64,000 nucleotides of DNA from NCBI RefSeq assembly GCF_023520895.1, contig NZ_CP026029.1, positions 682,001 through 746,000 of the forward strand. Direction: 5' to 3'. The notes under the pieces are model-generated. The model did not search any database. It was not told where the DNA came from and saw only the letters and a program-made list of their open reading frames with translations. Source of the stretch: Paenibacillus sp. PK3_47. GTDB lineage: Bacteria; Bacillota; Bacilli; Paenibacillales; Paenibacillaceae. Shown here in pieces: positions 35,649 to 45,351 of the stretch; the stretch's first letter is position 1; each line of letters begins with the position of its first letter. The translations under genes and the position numbers were made by a program.

Positions 35649-36452
35649 TTGAAGCTGCATTTCAATTTGTTCCCGGGCGGCAAGCCCAAAGCGCTCACGA
35701 TGAGCTATGACGACGGCCAGAAGCATGATGTGCGTCTGGCTGGTATTTTTGACAAGTATGGAATTAAAGGAACCTTTCACCTCAACAGCTCTACACTGAA
35801 TACACCGGGTTTCCTCAGCGATGATGATGTACGGGGCATTGCGCGTCACCATGAAATCTCTGCACATTCGGTCACCCATCCGTTTCTGGACACTCTTCCA
35901 CTGCCTATGGTCATCAATGAACTGTTGGAAGACCGCAGACGGCTGGAGACCCTTGTAGATTATCCGGTCCGCGGCATGTCGTATCCCTACGGTGTATATT
36001 CCCGGGCGATCATCCCGCCGCTTCAATCTGTTGGTATCGAATACAGCCGGACCGTTATATCCACCAGGCAGTTTGATGTCCCTCCCGATTTCATGGAATG
36101 GCATCCGACCTGCCACCATAATGAGGATATGGATCAGGTGTGGGAACAGTTTACCACCAGGCCTTCTTTGCAGAAATTCAGCCTCTGTTATATCTGGGGC
36201 CACAGCTACGAGTTCGAGCAGGATAACAACTGGGAGCTCATAGAGAGCTTTTGCCGCAAGGCCGGAGGACATCCCGATATATGGTACGCAACGAATCTTG
36301 AAATCATGGATTATGTGACAGCAGTACGTTCGTTGAAAATGAGTGCCGATCATACCGTGATCCGCAACCCTTCCGCAACCGGCGTGTGGGTATCTGTAGA
36401 CAACAAGCCGGTATGTATTGACGGGGGCAGCACGTATTATTATAAGAATTAG
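35649..36452 (+). CDS. Polysaccharide deacetylase (NodB homology) family protein
   Basis: NodB-fold hydrolase of about 267 residues. Motif 1 is ALTMSYDDGQKHDVRLAGIFDKYGIKGTFHL with the catalytic and metal Asp residues, and motif 2 is ISAHSVTHPFLD with the two metal His residues. The start is probably TTG 35649, with GGAGTG seven bases upstream. The ATG at 35619 coincides with the likely transcription start behind a TATAAT. No signal peptide is seen, so it may act inside the cell on an acetylated or formylated sugar rather than on the wall. Confidence 0.8.
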   Translation: MKLHFNLFPGGKPKALTMSYDDGQKHDVRLAGIFDKYGIKGTFHLNSSTLNTPGFLSDDDVRGIARHHEISAHSVTHPFLDTLPLPMVINELLEDRRRLETLVDYPVRGMSYPYGVYSRAIIPPLQSVGIEYSRTVISTRQFDVPPDFMEWHPTCHHNEDMDQVWEQFTTRPSLQKFSLCYIWGHSYEFEQDNNWELIESFCRKAGGHPDIWYATNLEIMDYVTAVRSLKMSADHTVIRNPSATGVWVSVDNKPVCIDGGSTYYYKN

Positions 36453-36581
36453 TCATTCCTTGTCCGTTCTTTGACAATTGGTTGTTGCGGTATCCTTTTT
36501 TTGATTGAACCCTCTGGTCTTACTTAAAATTTTACCTTAAAATAAATCTATAATTTTTCAATAAAGGCAGGTTGAAGCAAG

Positions 36582-37034
36582 CTGGAGGATGAATTATTTG
36601 ACCAGACCGTTACAGAACTGCTGACCCGTTCGGGCTGCAAGGTGACGGTGAGAATCGAACCGCGTTTCCGGGACAACCGGCTGGTCGGCGGTAAATATCA
36701 TATGGGCAGTCATACCGTTTATTTATATAAAGAAGAGATTATCAGGCAATGCTGTACGCTGTTCGGATCCACGGACCGGCTGAAGGAATATATCGCTGTT
36801 ATTTTGGCTCATGAGCTCGGGCATTCCGAGGATACAGAGCTTGTACAACTGGCCGACGCACTTGAGAGACCGGTGAGCCAGCGGGAAGAAGCCGAAATCA
36901 GGCTGAGAATCGAACAAAACGCCTGGGCATATGCAGAAGCCTTATTGTCTGACACCGATTCTGCCTTTCTTCAGTTAATTATTGAAGAATCGCTTCTGAG
37001 TTACAGGAATACGCTGCAGCTTCATATTGCATAA
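36582..37034 (+). CDS. Putative HExxH metalloprotease-like protein, unusual start
   Basis: A small protein with AVILAHELGHSED, an HExxH zinc motif with a following Glu typical of gluzincin-like peptidases of phage and Firmicutes. There is no signal peptide, and the family is not certain. Coding character (LEDELFDQTVTELLTRSGCK) extends 20 codons upstream of the first GTG (36642) to CTG 36582, with no ATG, GTG or TTG in between and an in-frame stop shortly before. AAGGCAGG lies 10 bases before that CTG. Start may be CTG, or the GTG at 36642. A terminator follows. Confidence 0.65.
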   Translation: MEDELFDQTVTELLTRSGCKVTVRIEPRFRDNRLVGGKYHMGSHTVYLYKEEIIRQCCTLFGSTDRLKEYIAVILAHELGHSEDTELVQLADALERPVSQREEAEIRLRIEQNAWAYAEALLSDTDSAFLQLIIEESLLSYRNTLQLHIA

Positions 37035-37041
37035 CAAACAC

Positions 37042-37083
37042 AAACAGGTCAGGCCCTCTTCAGAGGCGCCTGGCCTGTTTGTA
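37042..37083. terminator. Bidirectional terminator
   Basis: AAACAGG-T-CAGGC and GCCTG-G-CCTGTTT form a 13-pair stem with a central mismatch around a 13-base loop. It lies between the convergent HExxH and KGG genes. Confidence 0.7.
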
Positions 37084-37117
37084 ATGTTATTTATTGTTGC
37101 CTGATTATATGCTGTTG

Positions 37118-37354
37118 TCAGTTATCACGCTGGCGTGCCCTGGCTTCTCCGCCTTTGCGCCCCGCCTCTTCACGGCTCATTTTGCCGTCATCCGAGCCGC
37201 CTCCGGAATTGCTGCGCTGATGCCCGCGGGCTTCTCCGCCTTTTTCACCAATTTCCTGGTAGAATTCACGGTCATGATTCCTTGCTGTGGCTTCTCCACC
37301 CTTACGTCCCGCTTCTTCGCGGCTCATCTTGTTGTTCTCGTTGTTCTGTGCCAT
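37118..37354 (-). CDS. KGG-repeat stress protein (GsiB-like), copy 1
   Basis: A 78-residue hydrophilic protein made of KGG repeats: SREEAGRKGGEA twice and FYQEIGEKGGEA once, with a Gly/Ser-rich spacer. This is the Bacillus GsiB/general stress protein family, thought to protect like plant LEA proteins. ATG 37354 has AAGGAG upstream. Its leader and promoter region are nearly the same as those of the paralogue at 44108-44395, including a SigB-type promoter. Confidence 0.88.
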   Translation of the reverse strand: MAQNNENNKMSREEAGRKGGEATARNHDREFYQEIGEKGGEARGHQRSNSGGGSDDGKMSREEAGRKGGEARARQRDN

Positions 37355-37404
37355 TTCGAATTCGCTCCTTTTCGGGTATTGAATTTTTTGGTTGCACTCT
37401 TACT

Positions 37405-37429
37405 TTACCCTTGCCATCCGGAATGAAAC
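37405..37429 (-). promoter_or_regulatory. SigB-type promoter of KGG gene, copy 1
   Basis: On the minus strand GTTTCA, 13 bases, then GGGTAA fits the B. subtilis SigB consensus (GTTTAA, 12-15, GGGTAT). It lies 50 bp before the ATG, the same distance as in the paralogue. Confidence 0.6.
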
Positions 37430-37448
37430 AATCCGTCTTTCCATAAGG

Positions 37449-40400
37449 TCAGGGTTCAAACCGGAACCAGCGGAAATCAAACCGGGTGCCCGGGAGAAAC
37501 AAAAACGTCACCGTACAGCTTCCGCCCGCCGGCTCAAGTGAAAACGCCCGCTCTACATAATCCTCAGCACCGGCAAATTCAATGAGCTGCCTGGACTCCC
37601 CATCAGGTCCGCTGAACAGAAGGTGCAGCGTGCTGTTCGCAAGCGGTGAACGGCCGCAGATCACAATCCGCGAGCTTCCCTGTTCCCCAAAGTCCATTTC
37701 ATCAAAGACAAGGGAGACATTGTTGCCGATTCCTTCAACCGCCGTCTCTGTACGGATAAAGGTATCCCCATAGATCCTGCTGCTCTCCAGGGCATGAAGC
37801 CGCCCGTAAGCCTTATGGAGCTTTACAAACCGGAAGCCCTTGAGATGAATCTTTCTCCGCAGGACGAAGGACAAGGAGGTGATACCTGTAAGGCGCTTAG
37901 GCAGCTTATATTTCTCCTCCTGATAGACGTTCCATTGTGTCTCTTTCCGGTAGGTTACTGCTGCCAGCAGCTGCGCATCCGGGTTACCGGGTATCCCCTC
38001 CCAGATCTCGACCGGGAACGCTTCGCTGTCGAGCGAGAAAACCGGAAGAATGATTTCATCCGAGCCGTAGCTCCCGAAATCCACCCGTTCGAATACGATC
38101 AGGCTCTCCCCTTCCCGGGCCGTAGCGGCACCGCGTTCATTGCCATTGGTCAAATTTATGCTGGCGCTGCTGTGGTAAGCTGCGGAGATGAATCCGTAAG
38201 GATCCAGATTAGCCTGCCCGAAACCGGTCAGCTTCAGCTGCATCTGCGAGTAGAGCCGGATACCATCCGCGCCGTTAGCCGTGCCGCAGCGGATATAGAC
38301 CTCTCCGTCACCCAGCGCGCTGATCACAGCCTCATGGCCGTTCCCCTGAATTACAGCGATATTGGCATCCACCCCTGCGGCATTGGTAATCCGCCACTCT
38401 GCTTCGCGGAAGGTGGCGTTCTCCGGGTGCAGCCTCACTCGCACAGGAAGCACAGGCCGCTCCGGCGACAGCACACTGCCTTCAGGAGTGATGATTTCCA
38501 GCTTGCGCACAGGAATTTCCGTGTCACGCACGCTTAGGATTTCTTCCGGTTCCTGTCGTGCCTCCAGCGGACAGTCTGCATAGAGGCAGTGTTCTTCCTC
38601 CGGCTCCTTGCCGGCTGCCGGAGCAGCGGAACTCAATATAAGCACGGCAGCAGCCATGCCGGGGGAAGTTGCCTGCACCTTAAGGGTCCCGGCCTCCCGT
38701 GTGGCAGCAATGACGGCGAGCAGCCTGCCGCTGAACATCCGGCGGCTCACCCCTTTGTAAGGATCATAATCGGTGCTGTCACCGTTATCAAGACCGACCA
38801 GCCGTCCGGGTCCCTCAATGCTCAGGCGGACACGGTTGTTCGCGTTGTTCACCGGACGCCCCTTGCTATCGGCCGCCGTGACCGTTACAAAGATCAGATC
38901 CTCACCGTCAGCTGTTAATTCTTGCTTATCCGGAGTAAGAAGCAGCGCCGCGGCATCGCTGAAGGAGCACTGCCGGTCCTCAGCAATAACTTCGCCCTGA
39001 TCATCATAGGCAACGGCGCGGAGCTCGCCCGTTGCATAGGGCAGCTGCCATTCTCCCAGCAGCTTATGGCCGTGTGCATGGTCAATCTCATACGTCCCCT
39101 GGGACACATCATTGAAGAACAGCTCGATCCGCGGCGCATTGGAAGTCACGCGGACATCAATCAGCTGGCCCTCCGAGAAGTCCCAGTAAGGAAAAATATG
39201 CACCATCGGCGTAATCCGGTAATCCGTCCATTCCGCCTGATAAATATAATAGGAGTCTTTGGGGAACCCCGCCGTGTCCAGTTGGCCGAAGTAAGCGTTC
39301 TTGGTGAAATACGGTGTCGGTTCGCCGATATAATCAAAGCCGGTCCAGATAAACTGGCCCAGTGAATAGGCTGCGTCCCTGTCGGCAATAATGCAGGCTT
39401 CCGTGCTTCTGGACCCCCAGCTGGTCGAGCTGTTGCCGAGGGAGGAGCACTGCTGGTCATCATCTGCCAGCACCGGCTGGGCCAGCGGGAAGTGGTACAC
39501 CCCCCGGCTCTGTACCGTTGAGCAGGTCTCACTGCCGTAGATGATCCAGTCAGGGTGCTCCTGATGATGGCGGTCATAATATTTCTCGCCGTAGTTATAG
39601 CCGGCTGCCTTGACAAGTTCAGCACATTTCCGGGCATTCTCCCATGGCATATAGTTTGACCCGATGGTGACAAAACCGTTGCCCAGGGGATCATGTGCAA
39701 GCACTTCCTCCTGCAGCATGGCTGTTACCTCCTGGCCGCGGCTGTCTGCATGAGTATCATAGATCTCATTGCCGATACTCCACATGATCAGGCTGGGGCA
39801 GTTCCGGTCCCGGCGTACCCAGCTGGCGACATCACGCTTCCACCATGCCGGGAAGAAGCGGGCGTAGTCATACGGGGTCTTGGACCGTTCCCACATGTCA
39901 AAGGCCTCCGACACAACCAGCACGCCCATTTCATCCGCCAGCTCCATAAACTCCACAGCAGGCATATTATGCGCGGTACGGATGGCGTTGACGCCCATCT
40001 CCTGCAGCAGGACGATCTGGCGGCGCAGTGCAGCCTTGTTCACCGCAGCCCCCAGGCAGCCGAGATCATGATGCTGGCATACGCCGTTAAGCTTGAGGCG
40101 GCGGCCGTTCAGGAAAAATCCCCGCTGGGGATCCAGCTCCACCGTCCGGAAACCGAAGGTCTGTTCCTGCTCTTCAGTCACCTCATTCTGTACCAGCAGT
40201 TCTGTCCTGAGCGTATAAAGACTGGGATGATGGATATCCCACAGTAAAGGATGTTTTACCTTCAGACGGATGTGTTCATACACAGTACCGCTGGCGCTGT
40301 TCACAGAAACTGTGTTTTCTCCCGCTTCTACGGCAAACCCCGCTGCATCCAGAATCGTATGACGGAGCTTCACCCCTTCCATAGCCAGCCCTTCTTCAAG

Positions 40401-40925
40401 CTCCAGTTCACAGTCCACATCAACGTTCCACCAGTCACCGTCCGCCGGCCGGGCTGCTATATAAATGCCGTCCGGCACGATATGACTCTTCGGGTAAGTT
40501 TTGAGCCACACAGAGCGGTAGATGCCGGCGCCCGAGTACCAGCGGGAATTAGGCGATTCATGGATGACACGCATTACAATTTCGTTGTCCCCGGCAGTCA
40601 GAAAAGGTGTGATCTCAAACTCAAAGGTGGAGTAGCCGTATTTCCACTCGCCTGCCAGCTGTCCGTTAACGTATAAGGAAGAATTCATGTATACGCCTTC
40701 AAACCTTAGGGAGATACAGCGGTCTTCCGGAACCTCTGCAAAAGTCAGATTTTTACGGTACCAGCCTTCCCCGTCCTCATAGAGATTCTGGGTGTTATAG
40801 ATCAGCCAGTCATGCGGCAGGCTAACCGGCATCCATTCTGGTTCCGCTTCAGCTTCAGCCAGTCCGGTACCCAGCGGTTGTCTGCTGAACTGCCAGCCGG
40901 CGTTCCATTTCCTGTTTACACTCAT
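37449..40925 (-). CDS. GH2 beta-galactosidase-like enzyme, multidomain
   Basis: A 1158-residue intracellular glycoside hydrolase family 2 protein without signal peptide. The sugar-binding domain lies at 1-170, then the immunoglobulin-like domain and the TIM barrel (about 280-600). The acid/base Glu is in IIMWSIGNEIYDTH and the nucleophile Glu in WIIYGSETCS. A DUF4982-type domain and Big/Ig-like domain follow (610-770). The C-terminal 300 residues hold two related beta domains, each starting with a phrase like VFERVDFGSYGSDEI or VFDEMDFGEQGSSRI, probably carbohydrate-binding. It is the last gene of an operon with alpha-glucuronidase and Nif3. Beta-galactosidase or beta-glucuronidase action is possible. 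Confidence 0.88.
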   Translation of the reverse strand: MSVNRKWNAGWQFSRQPLGTGLAEAEAEPEWMPVSLPHDWLIYNTQNLYEDGEGWYRKNLTFAEVPEDRCISLRFEGVYMNSSLYVNGQLAGEWKYGYSTFEFEITPFLTAGDNEIVMRVIHESPNSRWYSGAGIYRSVWLKTYPKSHIVPDGIYIAARPADGDWWNVDVDCELELEEGLAMEGVKLRHTILDAAGFAVEAGENTVSVNSASGTVYEHIRLKVKHPLLWDIHHPSLYTLRTELLVQNEVTEEQEQTFGFRTVELDPQRGFFLNGRRLKLNGVCQHHDLGCLGAAVNKAALRRQIVLLQEMGVNAIRTAHNMPAVEFMELADEMGVLVVSEAFDMWERSKTPYDYARFFPAWWKRDVASWVRRDRNCPSLIMWSIGNEIYDTHADSRGQEVTAMLQEEVLAHDPLGNGFVTIGSNYMPWENARKCAELVKAAGYNYGEKYYDRHHQEHPDWIIYGSETCSTVQSRGVYHFPLAQPVLADDDQQCSSLGNSSTSWGSRSTEACIIADRDAAYSLGQFIWTGFDYIGEPTPYFTKNAYFGQLDTAGFPKDSYYIYQAEWTDYRITPMVHIFPYWDFSEGQLIDVRVTSNAPRIELFFNDVSQGTYEIDHAHGHKLLGEWQLPYATGELRAVAYDDQGEVIAEDRQCSFSDAAALLLTPDKQELTADGEDLIFVTVTAADSKGRPVNNANNRVRLSIEGPGRLVGLDNGDSTDYDPYKGVSRRMFSGRLLAVIAATREAGTLKVQATSPGMAAAVLILSSAAPAAGKEPEEEHCLYADCPLEARQEPEEILSVRDTEIPVRKLEIITPEGSVLSPERPVLPVRVRLHPENATFREAEWRITNAAGVDANIAVIQGNGHEAVISALGDGEVYIRCGTANGADGIRLYSQMQLKLTGFGQANLDPYGFISAAYHSSASINLTNGNERGAATAREGESLIVFERVDFGSYGSDEIILPVFSLDSEAFPVEIWEGIPGNPDAQLLAAVTYRKETQWNVYQEEKYKLPKRLTGITSLSFVLRRKIHLKGFRFVKLHKAYGRLHALESSRIYGDTFIRTETAVEGIGNNVSLVFDEMDFGEQGSSRIVICGRSPLANSTLHLLFSGPDGESRQLIEFAGAEDYVERAFSLEPAGGSCTVTFLFLPGTRFDFRWFRFEP

Positions 40926-40966
40926 ATCCGCAAGCTTCCTCCCGTTAATAAGAGCCAGTATGGAGA

Positions 40967-41758
40967 TTACACAATCTGCAGTACCGGGGCTTCTTTAATA
41001 AAATGGACTGGCACACCCGGAAGCCGGGCAGCGAGCCGTTCCGCCGCAAGCTTCATCCCGGGGGCCTCGCTCTCCGCATGCCCCAGCAGGATCAGCGCCT
41101 TATCCCTTCCCTGATGAACCGCATCCCTGATATACTCCGGAGTCTCCCATTCCGGGCCTTCCCCGGCAATAATCAGATCAAGGGAATCCCGTTCATACAG
41201 AGGGATAGTCATGGCTCCCCCGCCTCTGTAACCGACCAGCACTCCGACTTTCACGCATAATGCCGACAGGTTTCCCGCTGCGCGTACATAGGAAATTCCA
41301 AGCCGGGTTTTCAGATCATCCGCGATTTCTCCAGCCCCCGCAGCCGGAATCGTAAGAATCGAAACCGCCGGACGGTGCTCGGTCACATACCGCTGCCAGT
41401 CCAGCTCCCGGAGGAGCCCCTCCATAATTCCATCCGGAGCATATCGGTGCACTGCATCGTGGTGGCGGTAGATTCCCAGTCCCGAATTTTTAACCAGAGT
41501 GCTTTTCTGCTGATACACCGGGTCATGCCTGAGTCCTTCCCGCTGATCCTGATGACTGTAATATACGCCCTCATGCGTAATAATGAGGTTGGCACCCAAA
41601 GCGATGGCCTGCTCAATAACATACTGGGAAGCCGAAAATGCAGTGACAATCCCTTTTACCCCAGTGTTATACTCTCCGGATTCAAGCTTATCCACCGTGT
41701 GGTCAGCCGGACCGGCCCCCGCCTTAAGCAGCTCTATGATATCCCCGAAAGTAACCAT
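40967..41758 (-). CDS. Nif3-like dinuclear-metal protein
   Basis: A 263-residue Nif3/YqfO-type protein. Metal ligands are visible in LIITHEGVYY, in IYRHHDAVHRYAPDGIMEGLL and in the C-terminal GHAESEAPGMKLAAERL. The family binds two metals; roles as hydrolase or metal chaperone remain debated. ATG 41758 has AGGAG seven bases upstream. It sits between the GH67 and GH2 genes with gaps of 21 and 41 bp, so it is co-transcribed with hemicellulose enzymes. A sugar-related hydrolase activity is conceivable, but this is inference. Confidence 0.85.
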   Translation of the reverse strand: MVTFGDIIELLKAGAGPADHTVDKLESGEYNTGVKGIVTAFSASQYVIEQAIALGANLIITHEGVYYSHQDQREGLRHDPVYQQKSTLVKNSGLGIYRHHDAVHRYAPDGIMEGLLRELDWQRYVTEHRPAVSILTIPAAGAGEIADDLKTRLGISYVRAAGNLSALCVKVGVLVGYRGGGAMTIPLYERDSLDLIIAGEGPEWETPEYIRDAVHQGRDKALILLGHAESEAPGMKLAAERLAARLPGVPVHFIKEAPVLQIV

Positions 41759-41779
41759 CGTTACCACTCCTGTCCCGCT

Positions 41780-43858
41780 TCAGTAAATGAGCCGGCTGTG
41801 CTGGTCCTCAATTCCGCTCTTGCGGTAAAAATACGTATTAATGATGTCACGCCATTCTTTGGCATGCGCGGCCTGCTCCTGCAGACGCTCTTCCACCTGG
41901 ATGTAAAGGCCTTCAGGGATCATCCCCTTCAGGGTGCTCCAGGAGGATAACAGTCCTGCCGCGCGTTCCGCCCCCTCAAAGTGGGTATCGTAAATATGCT
42001 GGATTACGGTTTTTCCGGAACGGAGAATATGGGTGTACGGAACATGATGGAAGAACAGCAGCAGCTCATCCGGACATTCGCTGAGCGAATCATACATCTC
42101 CGCATTTCTGCCTATATACTGGGCGCTGTATCCTGTACCGGTCTTCACGCTGCGGTCGACACCGATTCCAAGGCGGTCAGCATAATGGTAGGTGCCCCAC
42201 TGGGAATATTCATAACCGTCGACATTCGGCCCGTAATGGTGCTCCGGGTTAATCATCCAGCCGACGCCGAGCGGTGAGGTGTAAGATTCATAGATGTTCC
42301 AGGAATTCATAAGAATCCGGCTGGTTACATCCGCCACTGCAGCATCTGTCCCGAAGGTCAAAGAAATCCATTCTGCGGCAATCTCCTCGGCACTCAGCTG
42401 CGGATTCCAGGCCAGTCTTCCGTAGCCGTAGAGATTGGCCTGGGCCAGCAGATGGCCGGTCCAGTTCATATCATTGCCGGTGTTGGACACGGCAGCAATA
42501 CCGCTGTAGCGGTTGCCCCATGTTGAGCCATTAACGATATCTTTAACCGGTGAGGCTTCGCCTTTTGCGTAAGTATTGAACTCCAGCACTTCTTTCCATT
42601 GCGGAACCAGATAACAGACGTGGCGCTGTTGTCCGGTATATTCCTGGGCAATCTGGAATTCAATAATCTGGTTGGTCTCCGTAAGAGCCCCGAACAGCGG
42701 AGACACAGGCTCCCTGACCTGAAAATCCATCGGCCCGTTCTTGATCTGCAGAATGACATTGTCTTTGAATTTGCCGTCGAGCGGCTTGAAATGGTCATAC
42801 GCGGCTCTGGCCCGGTCCGTTTTGCGGTCGCGCCAGTCCTGCTTGCAGTTGTAGACGAAGCAGCGCCAGATCACGATTCCGCCATACGGCTCAAGCGCTT
42901 CCGCCAGCATGTTGGCACCGTCGGCATGATCCCGGCCATAAGTGAACGGACCGGGACGGTTCTCCGAATCGGCCTTGACCACAAATCCGCCAAAGTCGGG
43001 AATCGCCGCGCAGATCTGAGCGGCCTTGTTCTGCCACCACTTACGCACGCCGGGATCCAGCGGATCGGCCGTCTCTGTGTCCCCCTCCGTCACCGGTCCG
43101 GCAAAATTCACACTTAGAAAAAGCCTGATGCCATACTCCCTGAACACACCGGCAATTCTGGCCACGTCCGGCAGATATCGCTCTGAGATGAACTTCGTCT
43201 CAAGAGCGTGCACGTTCACATTATTAATGGCGATAGCATTGATACCGGTCGAGGACATCAGCCGGGCGTAATCGCGGATACGGTCCATATCTTCAATAAA
43301 GGAATGATTGTCATAGAAGAAAGACCTTCCGGCGTATCCCCGCTCCACACTGCCGTCAAAATTATCCCAGTGATTGATCATCCGCAGCCCGTTCACCGGA
43401 TGAACCACTTCATCCAGCCTTTCGATACTCTGCATAGTTCCCATCATGCGCAGCAGATGGAAAACACCGTAGAGCACACCTGCCGGTGCTGCGGCTCCGA
43501 CGGCAATACAGCCCTCCGCTTCACTGGTACGGATAGCAAAGCCCTCAGGTCCTGCTTTGGCCCGGGTTTCCTGATCGAACACGCGGCTGACCTGCGCATT
43601 GCCGCCTTCAAAAGTGCCAATGGCAATGCAAGGGCCTCCCGCATCCTCCTGCACTTTAATGCCCAGCATCGCCTCGATACCTCTCCGGCATTCCTTAAGC
43701 GCAGCCTGAATTGTTATATGGCTGTCATCCGCCTTGACGCTGGCGCACCATTTCACATATTGATCATGCAGGCTTCCGCCCGGCAGCGCCGGATAGCTCA
43801 GCCAGGCCCCGTAACCGTTATCGGCTGCCGCAGCCCTAAGATGATTAAATTCCTTCAT
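41780..43858 (-). CDS. aguA: GH67 alpha-glucuronidase
   Basis: A 692-residue enzyme that removes 4-O-methylglucuronic acid from xylo-oligosaccharides. The family is recognised from [20 protein letters not shown], the [13 protein letters not shown] and [11 protein letters not shown] segments, and the [20 protein letters not shown] region. It has no signal peptide, so it works on imported aldouronic acids. The start has AAGGAGG ten bases upstream. It is first in the operon aguA-nif3-GH2. No xylanase or transporter gene is adjacent. Confidence 0.92.
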   Translation of the reverse strand: MKEFNHLRAAAADNGYGAWLSYPALPGGSLHDQYVKWCASVKADDSHITIQAALKECRRGIEAMLGIKVQEDAGGPCIAIGTFEGGNAQVSRVFDQETRAKAGPEGFAIRTSEAEGCIAVGAAAPAGVLYGVFHLLRMMGTMQSIERLDEVVHPVNGLRMINHWDNFDGSVERGYAGRSFFYDNHSFIEDMDRIRDYARLMSSTGINAIAINNVNVHALETKFISERYLPDVARIAGVFREYGIRLFLSVNFAGPVTEGDTETADPLDPGVRKWWQNKAAQICAAIPDFGGFVVKADSENRPGPFTYGRDHADGANMLAEALEPYGGIVIWRCFVYNCKQDWRDRKTDRARAAYDHFKPLDGKFKDNVILQIKNGPMDFQVREPVSPLFGALTETNQIIEFQIAQEYTGQQRHVCYLVPQWKEVLEFNTYAKGEASPVKDIVNGSTWGNRYSGIAAVSNTGNDMNWTGHLLAQANLYGYGRLAWNPQLSAEEIAAEWISLTFGTDAAVADVTSRILMNSWNIYESYTSPLGVGWMINPEHHYGPNVDGYEYSQWGTYHYADRLGIGVDRSVKTGTGYSAQYIGRNAEMYDSLSECPDELLLFFHHVPYTHILRSGKTVIQHIYDTHFEGAERAAGLLSSWSTLKGMIPEGLYIQVEERLQEQAAHAKEWRDIINTYFYRKSGIEDQHSRLIY

Positions 43859-44035
43859 GGCAAAGGCTCCTCCTTGTGCTTGTCTGAATCCGCTTACTTC
43901 TCTTATCGTACCATGTGTAAGTCCAGCGGAAACATTGTCAAATCAGGCTAATATTTACCCAAATCAACCAAGGTAAGCCAGCCCGCAGGGTAAGCTGACA
44001 ACGGAGGGTGGCCGGGTAACGGTTCTGCTTGAACA

Positions 44036-44070
44036 TAAAAAGGCCAGGCACCTCTTGTGAGGGCCTGGCC
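44036..44070 (-). terminator. Terminator of KGG gene, copy 2
   Basis: GGCCAGGC and GCCTGGCC pair perfectly around a 13-base loop, with five T following on the minus strand. It lies 38 bp past the stop of the KGG gene. Confidence 0.85.
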
Positions 44071-44107
44071 GTCTTGTCTGTTCTTTTATAAGTTGCGTAT
44101 GCAGTTG

Positions 44108-44395
44108 TCAGTTATCACGTTGACGGGAACGGGCCTCTCCGCCCTTGCGACCTGCTTCCTCACGGCTCATTTTGCCGTTATCCGAGCTGCCTCCGGAGCT
44201 GCTTCCCCGGGCCTCTCCGCCTTTTTCTCCAATTTCCTGGTAGAACTCACGGTCATGAGAATCTGCTGTCGCTTCTCCGCCTTTTCTGCCAATCTCCTGG
44301 AAAAATTCACGGTCCTGATTCTGTGCCGTGGCTTCTCCACCCTTACGTCCCGCTTCTTCGCGGCTCATCTTTCCATTCTGGTTGTTCTGTGCCAT
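44108..44395 (-). CDS. KGG-repeat stress protein (GsiB-like), copy 2
   Basis: A 95-residue paralogue of the protein at 37118, with four KGG repeats instead of three: an extra FFQEIGRKGGEA unit precedes FYQEIGEKGGEA. The start (MAQNNQNGKMSREEAGRKGG) and the ribosome site AAGGAG, with 11-base spacing, are the same as in copy 1. A frame extending to 44437 is rejected because it runs through the leader conserved in both copies. The two copies flank the hemicellulose operon. Confidence 0.88.
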   Translation of the reverse strand: MAQNNQNGKMSREEAGRKGGEATAQNQDREFFQEIGRKGGEATADSHDREFYQEIGEKGGEARGSSSGGSSDNGKMSREEAGRKGGEARSRQRDN

Positions 44396-44444
44396 TTCGA
44401 ATTCGCTCCTTTTCGGGTATTGAGTAATGTGTTGCACTCTTACT

Positions 44445-44469
44445 TTACCCTAGCCGTAGAGAACGAAAC
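44445..44469 (-). promoter_or_regulatory. SigB-type promoter of KGG gene, copy 2
   Basis: On the minus strand GTTTCG, 13 bases, then GGGTAA, in the same position (50 bp before the ATG) as in copy 1. The sequences GGGTAAAGTAAGAGTGCAAC and the 3' leader are shared between the two copies. Confidence 0.6.
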
Positions 44470-44583
44470 ACAAAATATTGGATTTAATGTATCTCAATGT
44501 AAGATGTTAGTTTCTCTCCCGGCCGGGTAAAGGCAGTATTATATACTCCGCTCTCAGACATACCCGATGAAAGGATGAGGACG

Positions 44584-45351
44584 ATGAAGCTGTCTTTTAA
44601 TACAGAAACGTTGTTTGGCAGTATTCCAATTTACGAGGCTATGAAAAAGCTGCACTCCCACGGAATGAACATTATCGAGTTCTGGTCCTGGCATGACAAG
44701 GATCTGAAGCAGATCCGCCGGCTTCAGCAGGAGCTGGGCATTGAGGTTGCGGGTGTGGTAGTCACTCCGGAGAGTCTTATCGACCCGTCACGGCGTGAGG
44801 CTGCGCTGGATGCAGTAAAAGGTACTGCCGAAGCTGCACGTGAACTGGGCTGCCGGAGAATGGTGCATACGGTCGGCACGGTGATGGAAGGGGTATCGCG
44901 CGAAGAGATGCACTCCTATCTGATAGAAGGCCTCCAGGCCTCCATACCCATACTGGAAGAATACGGGGTCATGTCGGCCATTGAGCCGCTGAATACAAGC
45001 ATTGACAAAGAGCTATCAGACCAGTATCTGAACACCTCGGATGAGGCTTTTTCCATTGTAGAGCAGATCGGTCATCCGCTTATTAAGGTCTGTTACGACA
45101 TGTACCATGTTCAGATCATGGAAGGCAATGTACTGACCCGGCTGCAAAACAACATTCATCATGTAGGCCATATCCAGGGAGCGGGTGCACCGGGTCGCCA
45201 TGAGCTGTACCTCGGAGAGCTTAATTATGACTATATCTTTGATGCCATCAAGCAGATGGATTATGACGGGTATGTCGGGATTGAATATTTTCCTGTACAT
45301 GATCCTGTGTATGATCTGCAGCAGCTCCACAAGAAACATCATACAGGCTGA
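44584..45351 (+). CDS. Sugar phosphate isomerase/epimerase, hydroxypyruvate-isomerase-like TIM barrel
   Basis: A 255-residue xylose-isomerase-like TIM barrel (AP-endonuclease 2 superfamily). Metal-site residues appear in SAIEPLNTS, KVCYDMYHVQIMEGN, HVGHIQGAGAPGRHE and VGIEYFP, the order seen in Hyi/OtnI enzymes. The start may be ATG 44575 or 44584; GAGG lies between them. It is a single-gene unit divergent from the KGG gene. The natural substrate is unknown; 3-keto or hydroxypyruvate-type isomerisation is the family reaction. Confidence 0.82.
   Translation: MKLSFNTETLFGSIPIYEAMKKLHSHGMNIIEFWSWHDKDLKQIRRLQQELGIEVAGVVVTPESLIDPSRREAALDAVKGTAEAARELGCRRMVHTVGTVMEGVSREEMHSYLIEGLQASIPILEEYGVMSAIEPLNTSIDKELSDQYLNTSDEAFSIVEQIGHPLIKVCYDMYHVQIMEGNVLTRLQNNIHHVGHIQGAGAPGRHELYLGELNYDYIFDAIKQMDYDGYVGIEYFPVHDPVYDLQQLHKKHHTG

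Noticed and set aside
36642..37034. GTG 36642 as the certain start of the HExxH protein
   Set aside because: No ribosome site precedes it, and coding-like sequence continues upstream; kept only as an alternative.
44524..44545. SigB-type promoter before the isomerase gene (GGGTAAA at about 44525)
   Set aside because: The GTTT element is only 9 bp away, and at 13 bp the hexamer is a poor match (GTTAGT).
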